DNA from: Sugiyamaella lignohabitans
Taxonomy: Eukaryota > Ascomycota > Dipodascomycetes > Dipodascales > Trichomonascaceae
Assembly (NCBI RefSeq): GCF_001640025.1
Contig: NC_031674.1
Coordinates: forward strand, 2,914,001 to 2,978,000
Reading direction: 5' to 3'
DNA: 64,000 bases
In this document: piece after piece, positions 20,110 to 30,697 of the stretch
Layout of the letters: each line of letters starts with the position of its first letter
Position numbering within the stretch: the first letter of the stretch is position 1
Position numbers and translations under genes: made by a program
Notes under the pieces: model-generated
Told to the model about the DNA's origin: nothing
Databases searched by the model: none
What the model saw: only the letters and a program-made list of their open reading frames with translations

Positions 20110-20871
20110 ATGCCAGTTAGATTCTATTGCTGTTATCTTCTCCAGTCCACTCCAAAACCAACTAGTTTCTACATAGGATCAACGCCTGATCCATTTCGTC
20201 GCCTTCGCCAGCACAATGGTGAACTCACTCAAGGTGCCTACAAAACAAGCTCAGCCGCCAAAAGACCGTGGAAGATGATATGTTGTATCTCAGGATTCCA
20301 ATCACAAGTGGCTGCTTTGCAATTTGAACATGCTTGGCAGCATCCTTACCAAACAAGACATATTCCTAAAGAAAACCGTATTGTCAACAGTAGAAGTCAG
20401 ATGTACAGAAGCTTGGATAAATACATTGGAAACCTACGGCTGCTAGCCTCTGCAGATGCGTTTTCAAGAATGCCCTTGACAGTTCATCTTTTAGAGGAAG
20501 TAGCCCTAATGGCATGGATGAAAAACAAGTTCAAGATAGCCATTCCTGAATATGTCCATGTCGAAGAAGATATCCGCCCAAATATAGGCCGACAGGATGA
20601 TGATTTACCGCCAATTGGAGGAGGGAAGTTAAAGTTATATACCACACAATATTCAGTGTCAAAACTGAGCGAGCTGTATTGTAATTATAAAAAAGAGGAT
20701 CAGCAAGGTGCCGTTTGTCCCAGCTGTCATTTCGAAGTTGATCTTACCAAGTTCGCAAGTACGCTCTTAGAAAACTGTCAGGATCAGGTAATTCCTCGAT
20801 CTGGATCTTGTCCCTCGTGCCAGAAACCCATAGAATGGAGCGTTATCGCACATTTTGCCAAGGTTTCTTAA
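20110..20871 (+). CDS. SLX1: Structure-specific endonuclease catalytic subunit Slx1
   Basis: A 253-residue protein. The N-terminal GIY-YIG (URI) nuclease domain shows CCYLLQS, FYIGSTPDPFRRLRQHNGEL with the catalytic Arg, and LQFEHAWQHP with the metal-binding Glu. The KTSSAAKRPWKM stretch is typical of the Slx1 branch. The C-terminal zinc-binding domain has CPSCHFEVDL and CPSCQKPIEW. Slx1 with Slx4 cuts branched DNA such as 5' flaps and Holliday junctions in the nucleus. It is somewhat shorter than the S. cerevisiae protein (304 residues), with no sign of truncation at either end. Confidence 0.95.
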   Translation: MPVRFYCCYLLQSTPKPTSFYIGSTPDPFRRLRQHNGELTQGAYKTSSAAKRPWKMICCISGFQSQVAALQFEHAWQHPYQTRHIPKENRIVNSRSQMYRSLDKYIGNLRLLASADAFSRMPLTVHLLEEVALMAWMKNKFKIAIPEYVHVEEDIRPNIGRQDDDLPPIGGGKLKLYTTQYSVSKLSELYCNYKKEDQQGAVCPSCHFEVDLTKFASTLLENCQDQVIPRSGSCPSCQKPIEWSVIAHFAKVS

Positions 20872-21022
20872 GCTTTGCCGTTCTTGGGCCCGCGGCATTG
20901 CAATGCATTCCAACTTGGTTCTGGCCACTCTCGACACAAAGGAGGATAAGAAACTAACTCATAGTTCATATAAACTATATGGCACATGGGTGGGCCCATC
21001 TATTTATTTAGTTTACAATGTG

Positions 21023-22225
21023 TTACGCAACATTGTCCCGTGAAGCAAACCGTAATAACCGTTCACTCTGGCCCGAGGATGTGCGATTTTTTGGTTCATG
21101 CCTTCCCGTAGAATTGGAATTGTGGGCATTTAGAGAACGAGCATCATCATCTAAATCGCTAGTGAACTCTTCGTCAAGAGCTGTGAGTCCAAAGGCTTCT
21201 TCGTCGTCGTAGTTGCGAAATGAGCCACTACGACGATGCATTTGTATGCTTCGCCTAGTCTGAATTCCAGCAATCGTATTCTCCATCGGCATACCCTCAA
21301 CTGACTTGAGAGCCATTAACTGGTTGCCATCACCATCAGATCTGCTGACATTGAGAAGGTAGACACCACTGAAAATGATAAGAAATCCGCAAATAAGTGA
21401 GATAGTATTTACTGCATTCGAAGTGTTGAACCCTTTGAAAAGAATAAACGAGGCACACAATGTGGCCGTCGTAAAAGTCACATAATAAAGAGGATTGACA
21501 ATGGACGTATCGAACTGATCAAGTGCCTTGTTAAAGTAGTTCATCTGAGTAACAATACACAGTCCAACGACAATGGCAAAGACGTAGGTTGAAGGATGCG
21601 TGAATTGATTATTGCCTTGAAGAGTTAGCTTAACGGCGATACCAAATCCTTTAATCGACATCACTGACACAGATCCTACTGTAGAGCAAATAGAAACATA
21701 TACCATTGGATTTCTTCTACCATATTTGGGGGCCACTTTGTATATCATCACCAATGTAAACACCCCTACGCTGGTTACGTAAAAGAGGAATCCTGGCTGT
21801 ACAGCATAATTTAGAATCTCATCAACAGTTTGAATATCCTTGTCTGGAGGAGCATGCAAAACGATGATAAGAGAGCCAATCAAACAAATAGCACAGCCTA
21901 GCTTTCCTAATATACCTAGCTCTTCTTTTAAAAATATAGCGGCTAAGACTGCACCAATGATAACTGACAGAGCGCCTAAAGGTGTCACTAGAATAGCGGG
22001 GGCAAAGGTATAGGCTGCAAAGTTGGCTACTTCGCCAACTACCATTGTTAGCATACCAGCCCACCAAACTGGATTCTTTAGATATTGATAGCCATCGCCA
22101 TCGAAACCATGATTTGAAGATGCAGAAATAAGTCCTTTTTTCGTAATAATAAATGATGTACCAATGGCTAGAGATGACGAGATAGCCAGCCCTAGGCCAA
22201 TATATTTATCTTCTAGCATGCCCAT
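21023..22225 (-). CDS. NIPA-family magnesium transporter
   Basis: A 400-residue membrane protein of the NIPA/DUF803 family within the drug/metabolite transporter fold. It has about nine hydrophobic helices over residues 5-300: GLGLAISSSLAIGTSFIITKKGL at the start, NPVWWAGMLTMVVGEVANF, the hallmark LVTPLGALSVIIGAVLAAIFLKE, and LDQFDTSIVNPLYYVTFTT. The roughly 100-residue tail is hydrophilic, Ser/Arg- and Asp-rich, and probably cytosolic and regulatory. I chose the first ATG in frame (MGMLEDKYIG). The family carries magnesium and related divalent ions in animals; fungal members are less well studied. It converges with SLX1, with 151 bp between stops. Confidence 0.92.
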   Translation of the reverse strand: MGMLEDKYIGLGLAISSSLAIGTSFIITKKGLISASSNHGFDGDGYQYLKNPVWWAGMLTMVVGEVANFAAYTFAPAILVTPLGALSVIIGAVLAAIFLKEELGILGKLGCAICLIGSLIIVLHAPPDKDIQTVDEILNYAVQPGFLFYVTSVGVFTLVMIYKVAPKYGRRNPMVYVSICSTVGSVSVMSIKGFGIAVKLTLQGNNQFTHPSTYVFAIVVGLCIVTQMNYFNKALDQFDTSIVNPLYYVTFTTATLCASFILFKGFNTSNAVNTISLICGFLIIFSGVYLLNVSRSDGDGNQLMALKSVEGMPMENTIAGIQTRRSIQMHRRSGSFRNYDDEEAFGLTALDEEFTSDLDDDARSLNAHNSNSTGRHEPKNRTSSGQSERLLRFASRDNVA

Positions 22226-23133
22226 CTTCAATCAGTTATATTCAGTACGATATAATTTGATTTCGGTATTTTTTTTCTGTATGGTAGTTTCTAAGGTCGG
22301 GCTTGATATAGGGATCAAAAGAATGTAAGTTCGTTATCAAAATACGAAAACGTGTCGCTGAGGCCCTGTGCGGAGAATAATCAAGTGTATTTTTCGGTCT
22401 TTTTCCCTATTAATTGGAGTAGAAATCGTAGCAACGTGCCAAGTATGAGCAACAAATATCAAGCTCACTGTCAGTAGATAGTAGATAGTCCCCAAGCGCC
22501 TTTAGGTTACCACTAATTCTAACCTGAACACTTGACTAAACAATATTCGATTCAGAGGTTTGTGTTATTTGAACGGCCAAAATGTTAACTGAGTCCAGAT
22601 CTTCAACAGTAGCTTTTTCTTTGGCCGGAATCGACTTTCTTTGACCGCAGTTCTTCAAACTGTGCTATAAATAACCAGATTCAACAAAGAATCACTCTCT
22701 TTTTTTGTACTGTTAAAATTCGTATCCACCACTGTTCTCCAAAAATACTTCGAATTTGGGAGTATCGAAGTTTAGAGATATTGGTTTGATGGGTATGCCG
22801 ACGTTCTTGAATAATGACAGTAATTCTGCAAGCACGCGAGAACCCTGGCAGACAAACCGTCCGATATAACGTTAAATGTATTCCAAGTCGAGTGTTTTTG
22901 AAACGTGTTCCTGCTTTACTTAGCCGGATGCCTTACCCTTGCAGACATCCAACATTTCGCGACGAGAGAATCCGTTGACGCGGACGCGCCAGCAACCAGC
23001 CAGTACCTATCTACAGTTCTATATGCAACATACTATAATCCTAGACGATGTGCAAAAGGCTGAGCTTATGAGCACTTTCGCCGGAGGCGAACAGAGCTGA
23101 ATATAGTGCATTGACAAATACTGTATATTTTGA
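22226..23133. other. Intergenic region between ROT2 and the NIPA gene
   Basis: About 0.9 kb without a supported frame. It holds the promoter of the NIPA gene and the 3' end of ROT2, where a short inverted repeat is found. Confidence 0.5.
23077..23091. repeat. Inverted repeat downstream of ROT2
   Basis: TTCGCC-GGA-GGCGAA, a perfect 6-bp stem with a 3-base loop, 43 bp beyond the ROT2 stop. Its core is shared with the GC-rich motif at 17.04 kb. Confidence 0.5.
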
Positions 23134-26013
23134 TTAAAGCACAACGGACCAATGTCCACCTACTGACATACGGGGATTGCGGATTGTTGTAACGGAAACA
23201 CTGTCCGACTGTTGAACCTCTGCGGTCCATGACTTCGAACCTTCATTTATGGTCACCAAACTATCGGCAACCACAGGGGCAGCTTCTGAGGAGTGAATAA
23301 TGACAATCTTCTCGATTGGAAGACTAGAAAATGGGTATAGTTTAGATGATGATTCTGCTGTTGGTTGGCCAGTTATTGTTCTTTCCTTAGAGGAATATTT
23401 GATTGTTTGAAGCACAAATTCACCTTTCTGGTAGTCGTAAGACTCCCCGTCATCAAGATAGAGTTTTCCCTCTGCATCACCATTTTTGTCCAACGCAATA
23501 ACAATTGTATAAGGATCGTTTTTCATTAGAGTAGCCGATCTACGTGGTCGTTCTCTTCTGGCATGGATATGACCACCTCTGAGAAGAACAGGAATCTTTT
23601 CCAGAGGCGTATCAATGCTGTGATAGCCCTCTCCTGAATATGTGACTGCAAAATTATCAAAGTCATAGTACACCTCGTTATCAGGAAGATATACATCAAC
23701 AGATGTAGCTGACTCCTTTGTAACTGGTTTGACAAGGATACCTGAATTTCCAACAAAAAACTGATCATCAATCGCATACGTTTTCTCATTTGATGGAGTA
23801 ACGTAAAATGTAGGTTTCAAAATTGGTGACCCATCAATTGACGATTCATAAAATGCAGTGTAGAAGGTAGGTAATAGTCTGTATCTTAGCTTAATAGCAT
23901 TGCTGATAGTAGTATTGTAAGGAGGAGGAGGAATATATGGCTCACGACGTTTAGCATCAATATGTGCGTGTCCTCTAAAGAATGGATAAAATGCACCTGC
24001 TTGATACCATCTAGTCAATAATTCAGATGAAGGATTACCAAAAAACCCACCTACGTCAGCCCCACAAAATGGCATACCAGCAATTCCAGAAGTAAGCAGC
24101 ATCGGTGTTGCTTGTTCCAAGTATTCCCATTTTGCCATATTATCGCCTGTCCACATAGGACCGATTCTTTGGGATCCAGCAAAATATGACCTGGTGAGAA
24201 CAAATGGCCTTTGTTCAAAATTATATCTTTTAGCCATAGCGTCAACAGTAGCATTGTGAAATGTGAGTCCAACAAGGTTATGGACATCACGATGCTCCCA
24301 ACTACCGTAATGGATGTTATCTTTAGGCATAGAAGACTCTGGTCCACTGAATACAGATGGTTCATTCATGTCATTCCAGATATGAAGATTCTGAGAATCG
24401 CCACCGAAACTCGTTCCAGATGCAAATAATGACGTCCAGTATGAGCGAGCCATGGGAGACAGCGTGTCGATCCATACAGATTCACCAGGCCAGCAGTGTC
24501 CGTAAAACAGCTCTCCCTTGGAGTTTTTTACCGCCAAAAGCTCGCTTTTTAGAGTCTTGACAACATCATAATTGTCAGCAACCTTGATATGAGGATCAAT
24601 AATAGCGACCAGTTTCCGTTTAGTCTTGTCCAAATCTGACATCATTGAAACGTGGTCTGGGAATAGAGCCTCGTTCCAAGTAAAATATTTCTTTTCCATA
24701 GTATATTCAATATCAAGCCAAATGACATCATATGGGATATCATGCTCATCCATCTTTTCGTTAACGTCCAAAACATCTTCCTGGGTATTGTAATTCCACC
24801 TGCATTGGTGATATCCAATCGCAAAACTTTGGGGCATGCTCACAGTACCCGTCAACTTGCTGTATAATGTAGAAATTTCAGCTGGAGAATCACCAAGAAT
24901 CACAAATACATCCAGTAAGCCAGCTTCTGAAATCCAATGAGTTGTAGTAGATTTTTTATCCTTCGTAATGTCAACATAGGTATCAGCAGCATTCGCCCAG
25001 AAAACACCAACAGATTGATCTTGCTTGTGGGCCTGGATAAATGGAATTGAGCCATACATAGCCATAGGACTATTTGTTTCATATTCAAAAATATCCACAT
25101 TATAAAGACGATAGGGGTTTGAATGAATTATCTCCCCATCTACTTGTTTTTTATCTCCGCGAGTCTCACGGAGAGACATTGAATCAGCATGTTCTGGAAT
25201 ACCATATACATGACTGAAACCAGGAAATGTTGCGTCCAATGCAATTGCCTCTGGACCACGGCTTTTAATATCTTTTTTGGAATCAAATGTGTCCTCCCAT
25301 AAACCTTCATCGAGCTCCAAGTCGGACATATGTTTGTTGCGTTTCAACTCGAGAACGTCCTGAGAATCACCACCGACTTCCTGCACTTCCGTATCCTCAA
25401 TTGGCCTCCAATGCTCATAATTCAGGTAACCTTTTTCATTAAGTACGACAGAAGGAGATCCCGCCCTATAAAATGTAAACTTTAAAGGGTCAGCCTGGAT
25501 TTCCAATCTGTTAGACTCACCATACTGAATACTGATTCCATTTGCCAATTCCTCAACTTCGAGAACATTCTGTAACGGTTCCAGGGCACCATCTATCAGA
25601 GCCCACTCAGTTATATTATATCTTTCTGGGCGAGCAAGGCCATCTCCGAATACATCGATGTTACCATCTCGTCGAAGCCTCTCATCTATGGAAATGCGGA
25701 CCGATTTTGACGACTCCAAGAATGAGACCGTTAGCGGTAGCTCCACTTCAACATTGGCAGCCTCCACAGTTTTCAAAACAGTGCCAATAATAGTACCACT
25801 TCCAGCTTTTCCTTCCACAACTACGCTGGGTAAGTCTAGCCTGTAAGGAGACTTCCATATACCATGATCCTGTTCATCTACACGGTCAGCATAGTATCGA
25901 TTTCTTTTGCAAAAAGGATTCTGATCGCAAGTTCTAAACAGATACTCTTTTACAGCAATGGTCTGACCAAATAGTACAGCTGCCAGGATCAAGAATAATT
26001 TCATTCTCTGCAT
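23134..26013 (-). CDS. ROT2: Glucosidase II catalytic alpha subunit
   Basis: A 959-residue GH31 glycosidase. Residues 1-20 are a signal peptide (MQRMKLFLILAAVLFGQTIA). The N-terminal part contains VKEYLFRTCDQNPFCKRNR, the start typical of ER glucosidase II. The catalytic barrel shows YDVIWLDIEYT, the nucleophile Asp548 in WNDMNEPSVF, and the acid/base Asp624 in WTGDNMAKW. The enzyme trims the two inner alpha-1,3 glucoses from N-glycans in the ER, working with a beta subunit that carries the retention signal; accordingly this protein ends without HDEL. Length matches the yeast protein (954). The ATG at the signal peptide is the first in frame, with a second only three codons later. Confidence 0.97.
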   Translation of the reverse strand: MQRMKLFLILAAVLFGQTIAVKEYLFRTCDQNPFCKRNRYYADRVDEQDHGIWKSPYRLDLPSVVVEGKAGSGTIIGTVLKTVEAANVEVELPLTVSFLESSKSVRISIDERLRRDGNIDVFGDGLARPERYNITEWALIDGALEPLQNVLEVEELANGISIQYGESNRLEIQADPLKFTFYRAGSPSVVLNEKGYLNYEHWRPIEDTEVQEVGGDSQDVLELKRNKHMSDLELDEGLWEDTFDSKKDIKSRGPEAIALDATFPGFSHVYGIPEHADSMSLRETRGDKKQVDGEIIHSNPYRLYNVDIFEYETNSPMAMYGSIPFIQAHKQDQSVGVFWANAADTYVDITKDKKSTTTHWISEAGLLDVFVILGDSPAEISTLYSKLTGTVSMPQSFAIGYHQCRWNYNTQEDVLDVNEKMDEHDIPYDVIWLDIEYTMEKKYFTWNEALFPDHVSMMSDLDKTKRKLVAIIDPHIKVADNYDVVKTLKSELLAVKNSKGELFYGHCWPGESVWIDTLSPMARSYWTSLFASGTSFGGDSQNLHIWNDMNEPSVFSGPESSMPKDNIHYGSWEHRDVHNLVGLTFHNATVDAMAKRYNFEQRPFVLTRSYFAGSQRIGPMWTGDNMAKWEYLEQATPMLLTSGIAGMPFCGADVGGFFGNPSSELLTRWYQAGAFYPFFRGHAHIDAKRREPYIPPPPYNTTISNAIKLRYRLLPTFYTAFYESSIDGSPILKPTFYVTPSNEKTYAIDDQFFVGNSGILVKPVTKESATSVDVYLPDNEVYYDFDNFAVTYSGEGYHSIDTPLEKIPVLLRGGHIHARRERPRRSATLMKNDPYTIVIALDKNGDAEGKLYLDDGESYDYQKGEFVLQTIKYSSKERTITGQPTAESSSKLYPFSSLPIEKIVIIHSSEAAPVVADSLVTINEGSKSWTAEVQQSDSVSVTTIRNPRMSVGGHWSVVL

Positions 26014-27718
26014 TTCATAGGCCCTATTGTTGGTGTTTACATTGTATTGTTTCTACTCATATTGCATCTTGGCATATGGCTTGTTAGCCGTGCCTTGAGT
26101 GACCAAAGTGAAGTGTCGCCCAAACAGCTGGGTTAAGTTAATCCGATAGCATTTTATTTGTCCAAGTGTGGCACTATTCTATAGCGTATAATGTAAAACT
26201 AGAAATTATATCCTTCCCTTTCCAGCTAAAAATGGTATAGTCGGTTGCAACAGCTCATCTAATCGCGAAAACGGCTTGGACCCGTGTAGGGAGGAATAAT
26301 AACCTACACGGCGTCCTTCCTATCAAGATTCGGCCATCAAGACCAGTGGCATCTTGACTCTGTATACCAATATGTTAATACCTGTATTAACGGCTCGCAG
26401 GTTTCGGTCAATCAGGATTGGTTCTGAAAGTCAAAACTACCCCCTGCATCCACATATGATGCAAGATCCCCCCAATCCATGCAAGGGTTGACGGTTCCTT
26501 GCTGATCAGAAGGTTCTTGGCATATACTAACCCCCTTTCTCCTTGGCTGAAATATGAGATCTTTTCTAACTAAAAATCTTTACAAGATCCTCTTTAACTG
26601 AGTCTTCAATAACCCGACCCATTATGTCAGTGTTATCAATTGATAAGTATAAAGATTGCCAAAGCAAGGTTAATTTTTGAATTTCACGGCCTACTTTATC
26701 TACGGCCTGATCGGACTGCTCGGTCCTCCGCTAAGTTATGAGGCGTATTCCCAGTTCATCTGTCTCTTATCTAGTTAGGTGTCAGATCCATAAAACGGCC
26801 ATTACCAGAATTGTAGATATCATGCCAAGCCTACGCCTAGACGAGAATAGTATTCCTGCATGATTTTGAACCTTATTTCAAAGTGTAATTTGAACTTCAC
26901 TAAAATTAGTGTTTATCCGATAGGCATCTGATGATCAAATGCCATTTCCCTCATGCCGCCATTTCCATCATGCACGGCATCTTAATGCTTTACTAACAAT
27001 TCCCATTTGCTGAACGGTCTGACATTATTACGATGTGATATTTCGCAATTATCTACCTTACCTGGTAAGCTAAGGCCTCATAGCAGCTTTTCTAACTTGA
27101 AATACTCACTGGGTTTTCCTGCAATTACTATATATATAAGATTTCTTAGTGGTGCCGTATAATGCAGTCTTGGAGAGATGGCTGCCAGTTCACGTATCTC
27201 AAACATGTCGGTAATTAACTATTACCGAGCTTCTTAATCTTTTAGCCCCAGTGTTACAATTGTGGCTTATCTAAGTTATGAAAAGTAGAAAGATAACGAT
27301 ATCCTTTATTGTGAGAGCGATGATTCCGTGATTCGCCGTCATCGTGCTCCTACCAGCGGTCCCCTATTTCAATCTACTGATTGTGAGGTGAACATCCTGG
27401 TCCAATCTTAGGTACCAAGCATTCCCTGAGATACTTATCTTTGATACTACGGCGCTTCAAAAATAAGGTTATGTAGAATTATTTCCCTGTTTGTCCATAT
27501 ACTCACCAGCACTGGGCTTTATCACACATTGTATCATGTCTCAAGTTGAACTTAAATCTAACATCTCTGATGCCGTGTCCTGCACTATGAAATAACCGGA
27601 ACTTAAGAGGCTAGGCTCTGACTGAATAGTATCTTCGTCACTATCAGCCAGATATAAGAAGCTGCTCTCTCGCCAATATTGTACAGCTTTATAACAGGAT
27701 TTTTAGTCTACCGGCAAA
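26014..27718. other. Long divergent promoter region (ROT2 / OPT transporter)
   Basis: About 1.7 kb without a supported frame, tRNA or repeat. Such a long upstream region would suit a nutritionally regulated transporter, but I cannot assign binding sites. Confidence 0.5.
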
Positions 27719-30265
27719 ATGGCTGAGACTGACGAAAAGACTGAAGTCAAAGTCATTGCGAACGAGACTTATGACGCGGAGCTTCTTAGTCGTATTGAGA
27801 ACACGGCTGCTCTTCTAGGTATCGAGCTGAATATTGATGAGGTTCTGTTTGTTGCAAGCCGAATCAATGTTCGTCCTTGGCAAGAGGCTGTAGAGCTGCT
27901 CAAAGAGGCATATGAATACCATCATGATGACATTAACATTGATTATGATGCCTTGATGAGAATGAAAAGGCTCTCTCTTGGTCCTGAGGGCTCTCCTGAT
28001 ATACCTGTTGAGGAGTTTGAGTTTGAAGCTTTGTTTGAGGCTGTTATTGTGAGCGATTGGTCTCCATACGCGGAAGTTCGTGCTGCCACGAACTTCCTCA
28101 ATGACGATCATGAACCAGCTGAAACCATCAGAATGTATATTGTTGGTATCTGTTATGCTAATGTTGGTGCTATTGTGGCAACCTTCTTTGGTAATCGTTT
28201 TCCTAGCATCAGTTTAGGCTTCTTGTCCCTACAGTTAATTATTTATCCTACTGGTAGGTTCCTTGCTTTTATCCTTCCAGATTGGGGTTTCAAATGGGGT
28301 GGAAAGAGATATTCCCTTAACCCTGGTCCATGGTCGTTTAAAGAGCAGATGCTTGCAACTCAAATGATGAGTTCTGTTGATGGAACACCCTTCTCGTTCA
28401 CTGTCATTACTTTGCAGAGAGCTACTCAGTTTTTTAATGAAGAATGGTCAAACAATTATGGTTACATGGTTCTTCTTTCCCTTTCAGCCTCTTTCACAGG
28501 TTATGGTATTGCAGGCATGCTTAGAGGCCTACTCGTGTACCCGGTTCGTTGTATGTGGTATACTGTTCTTCCTTTGCTTTCCATGAATCGTTCTTTGGTA
28601 AAAGTTGAAATTAGAGAAAACGTTCACGGCTGGACCATGACTAGATATACCTTCCTTCTTTTGTTTACCTTAGTAAGTTTCTGTTGGTTTTGGTTCCCTG
28701 AATTTGTATTCCAAGCTCTGTCATACTTCAACTGGACGACATGGATTTCTCCACAAAATATTACATTGGCAGCTGTAACTGGTGTATATAGTGGTTTGGG
28801 ACTGAATCCAATCTCTACTTTTGATTGGTCCGTTATTGGAGGGGGCGGTATGGTCACCCCTTTCTATTCTTCTTATGTTTCCTATGTTGGCCAGCTTCTC
28901 GGTTTTATATGTATTGTTGCTATTTATTTCTCGAAATCCTACTACACCCACTATCTGCCGATTAATGCAACGGGTGTTTATGATAACACTGGTGCCTCCT
29001 ACAATGTTTCTAGGATTATGACCCCTTCAGGTGGATTTGATGCTGAGGGATATGCCAACTATTCACCCGCATTCCTAAGTGCAGGTGCTCTAATCAACTA
29101 TGGTGCCAGTTTTGCTATTTTCACTTGTTCCATTGTGTATGCACTTCTTCATTATAGAACACCTATGGCTGCTAGTTTCCGCTCGATGTGGATTTCTTTC
29201 AGAAGCGCCGATAAAGCTAGAAAGCTGTATACCGACCCTTTCACGAGAAATTTGCAGGTTCACCCCGAGGTCCCGGAGTGGTGGTTTATTCTGACATTGG
29301 TCCTTTCTCTAGCGATGTACATTATCATGGTAGAAATATTCCCTCATACCGACACACCAGTTTGGACTGTATTCTTTGGTATCCTCGTCAATATGGTCTT
29401 CATTATTCCTTTTGGTTTGTTATATGCTACTACCAATGTCTTCCTTGACGTTGGTCTAATCTTCCAGATCTTTATCGGTTACATGCTTCCACATAACGTC
29501 AATGCAATGATGATCAGCCAATGTGTTGCCAACAACTTCTGGGAACAGGCTCAAAACTATATCACTAATCAGAAGCAAACTCATTATGCTCGTATCCCTT
29601 CTCGTGCTCTCTTTAGAGTTCAATACACTGGTACCCTGATCACCATTTTCACCACATTGGCGGTTCTCAATTGGGAGTTCACTGGTATTAAGGATTACTG
29701 TGATCCACACCAACCGCAAAAGTTTACTTGTTCTTCAGCAAGAGGTAGTTTCGGTTCAATGGTGCTATGGGGTACCCTGGGCCCACGGGTGTATCTAAAC
29801 GGTATCTATCCTAAGCTCAAGTGGTCTTTCTTGATAGGATGTTTCTTGCCCATCCCCTTCTGGCTCTTACAAAAGAAGTGGCCAGACACATGGAGAAGAT
29901 GGAATATTCTTGTATTGCTCAGTGGCTTTTCTTCATGGGCTCCTAGTAATCTCTACTATAGTACAGGCAACTTTTATATCGGAGCTTTGTTCAACTGGTA
30001 CTTGAGAAAGTATTATTTGGGTTGGTGGAGAAAGTACAATTACATTCTGTATGCTGCTTTGAATACAGGTGTAGCTTGGGCTCAAATTATAGTATTTTTC
30101 TCAACAGGCTACAAGCACCTTGTAAGCATAAATTGGTGGGGTAATACAGTTTCCCAGGGGGGTGTTAATGCTACTGGTTATGATTACAACGGTGTTCCGC
30201 TGTCTACTACCCCAGACATTGGATATTTTGGTCCAGCACCTGGGACCTTTCCAGTTCCTGCGTAG
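27719..30265 (+). CDS. Oligopeptide transporter, OPT family
   Basis: An 848-residue protein. A soluble N-terminal part of about 135 residues ends in SPYAEVRAATNF, the family's signature just before the first helix. Some 14-16 hydrophobic segments follow. Further hallmarks are NPGPWSFKEQML, GLGLNPISTFDWS near residue 360, and ARIPSRALFRVQ near 625 (consensus KIPPR..F). OPT proteins are proton-coupled importers of tetra- and pentapeptides, glutathione or metal chelates. Length is between S. cerevisiae Opt1 (799) and Opt2 (877), and I cannot decide the substrate. No intron is seen. The first ATG fits the alignment start, with acidic MAETDEKTEV. Confidence 0.95.
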   Translation: MAETDEKTEVKVIANETYDAELLSRIENTAALLGIELNIDEVLFVASRINVRPWQEAVELLKEAYEYHHDDINIDYDALMRMKRLSLGPEGSPDIPVEEFEFEALFEAVIVSDWSPYAEVRAATNFLNDDHEPAETIRMYIVGICYANVGAIVATFFGNRFPSISLGFLSLQLIIYPTGRFLAFILPDWGFKWGGKRYSLNPGPWSFKEQMLATQMMSSVDGTPFSFTVITLQRATQFFNEEWSNNYGYMVLLSLSASFTGYGIAGMLRGLLVYPVRCMWYTVLPLLSMNRSLVKVEIRENVHGWTMTRYTFLLLFTLVSFCWFWFPEFVFQALSYFNWTTWISPQNITLAAVTGVYSGLGLNPISTFDWSVIGGGGMVTPFYSSYVSYVGQLLGFICIVAIYFSKSYYTHYLPINATGVYDNTGASYNVSRIMTPSGGFDAEGYANYSPAFLSAGALINYGASFAIFTCSIVYALLHYRTPMAASFRSMWISFRSADKARKLYTDPFTRNLQVHPEVPEWWFILTLVLSLAMYIIMVEIFPHTDTPVWTVFFGILVNMVFIIPFGLLYATTNVFLDVGLIFQIFIGYMLPHNVNAMMISQCVANNFWEQAQNYITNQKQTHYARIPSRALFRVQYTGTLITIFTTLAVLNWEFTGIKDYCDPHQPQKFTCSSARGSFGSMVLWGTLGPRVYLNGIYPKLKWSFLIGCFLPIPFWLLQKKWPDTWRRWNILVLLSGFSSWAPSNLYYSTGNFYIGALFNWYLRKYYLGWWRKYNYILYAALNTGVAWAQIIVFFSTGYKHLVSINWWGNTVSQGGVNATGYDYNGVPLSTTPDIGYFGPAPGTFPVPA

Positions 30266-30697
30266 ATCTTTTGGCTAACTTTGTCTATATAAAATGTTGT
30301 AATATAATCAGTAAATTTTTCAAGTTCGTTAACCCTTTCGTATAGGTTGTTGTTTATTCGCTCCTTTATCTTACAAGCATATGCGGGCGGAGCAAGTACG
30401 ATCTAATGATCGTTTTGAGTAGCCGCTGAATTAAGCAAGTTATTCCAAGAGCTTACTTGCACCTTGATAGATGGTAAACTTTGGAGATTTAGCAAAGACT
30501 AACGCTAATTTTACAATATAAGCATGAAACGTCTGGTCTGTAGTGAGATGTAAAGTCAATATGCGCGATCTTCTTTGCATACACAACGACCGTTAGATGA
30601 GGAGTATACATATCTCGTATAAATATAAACCTAACATTGTACAAGCGTAATATTATCACAACAGTATTTTGCCAGTTGTTTATTTGCTGTCAAAAGC
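30266..30697. other. Intergenic region before TSC10
   Basis: About 430 bp, no frame or repeat. A TATAAATATAAA-like stretch near 30619 may serve TSC10. Confidence 0.45.
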
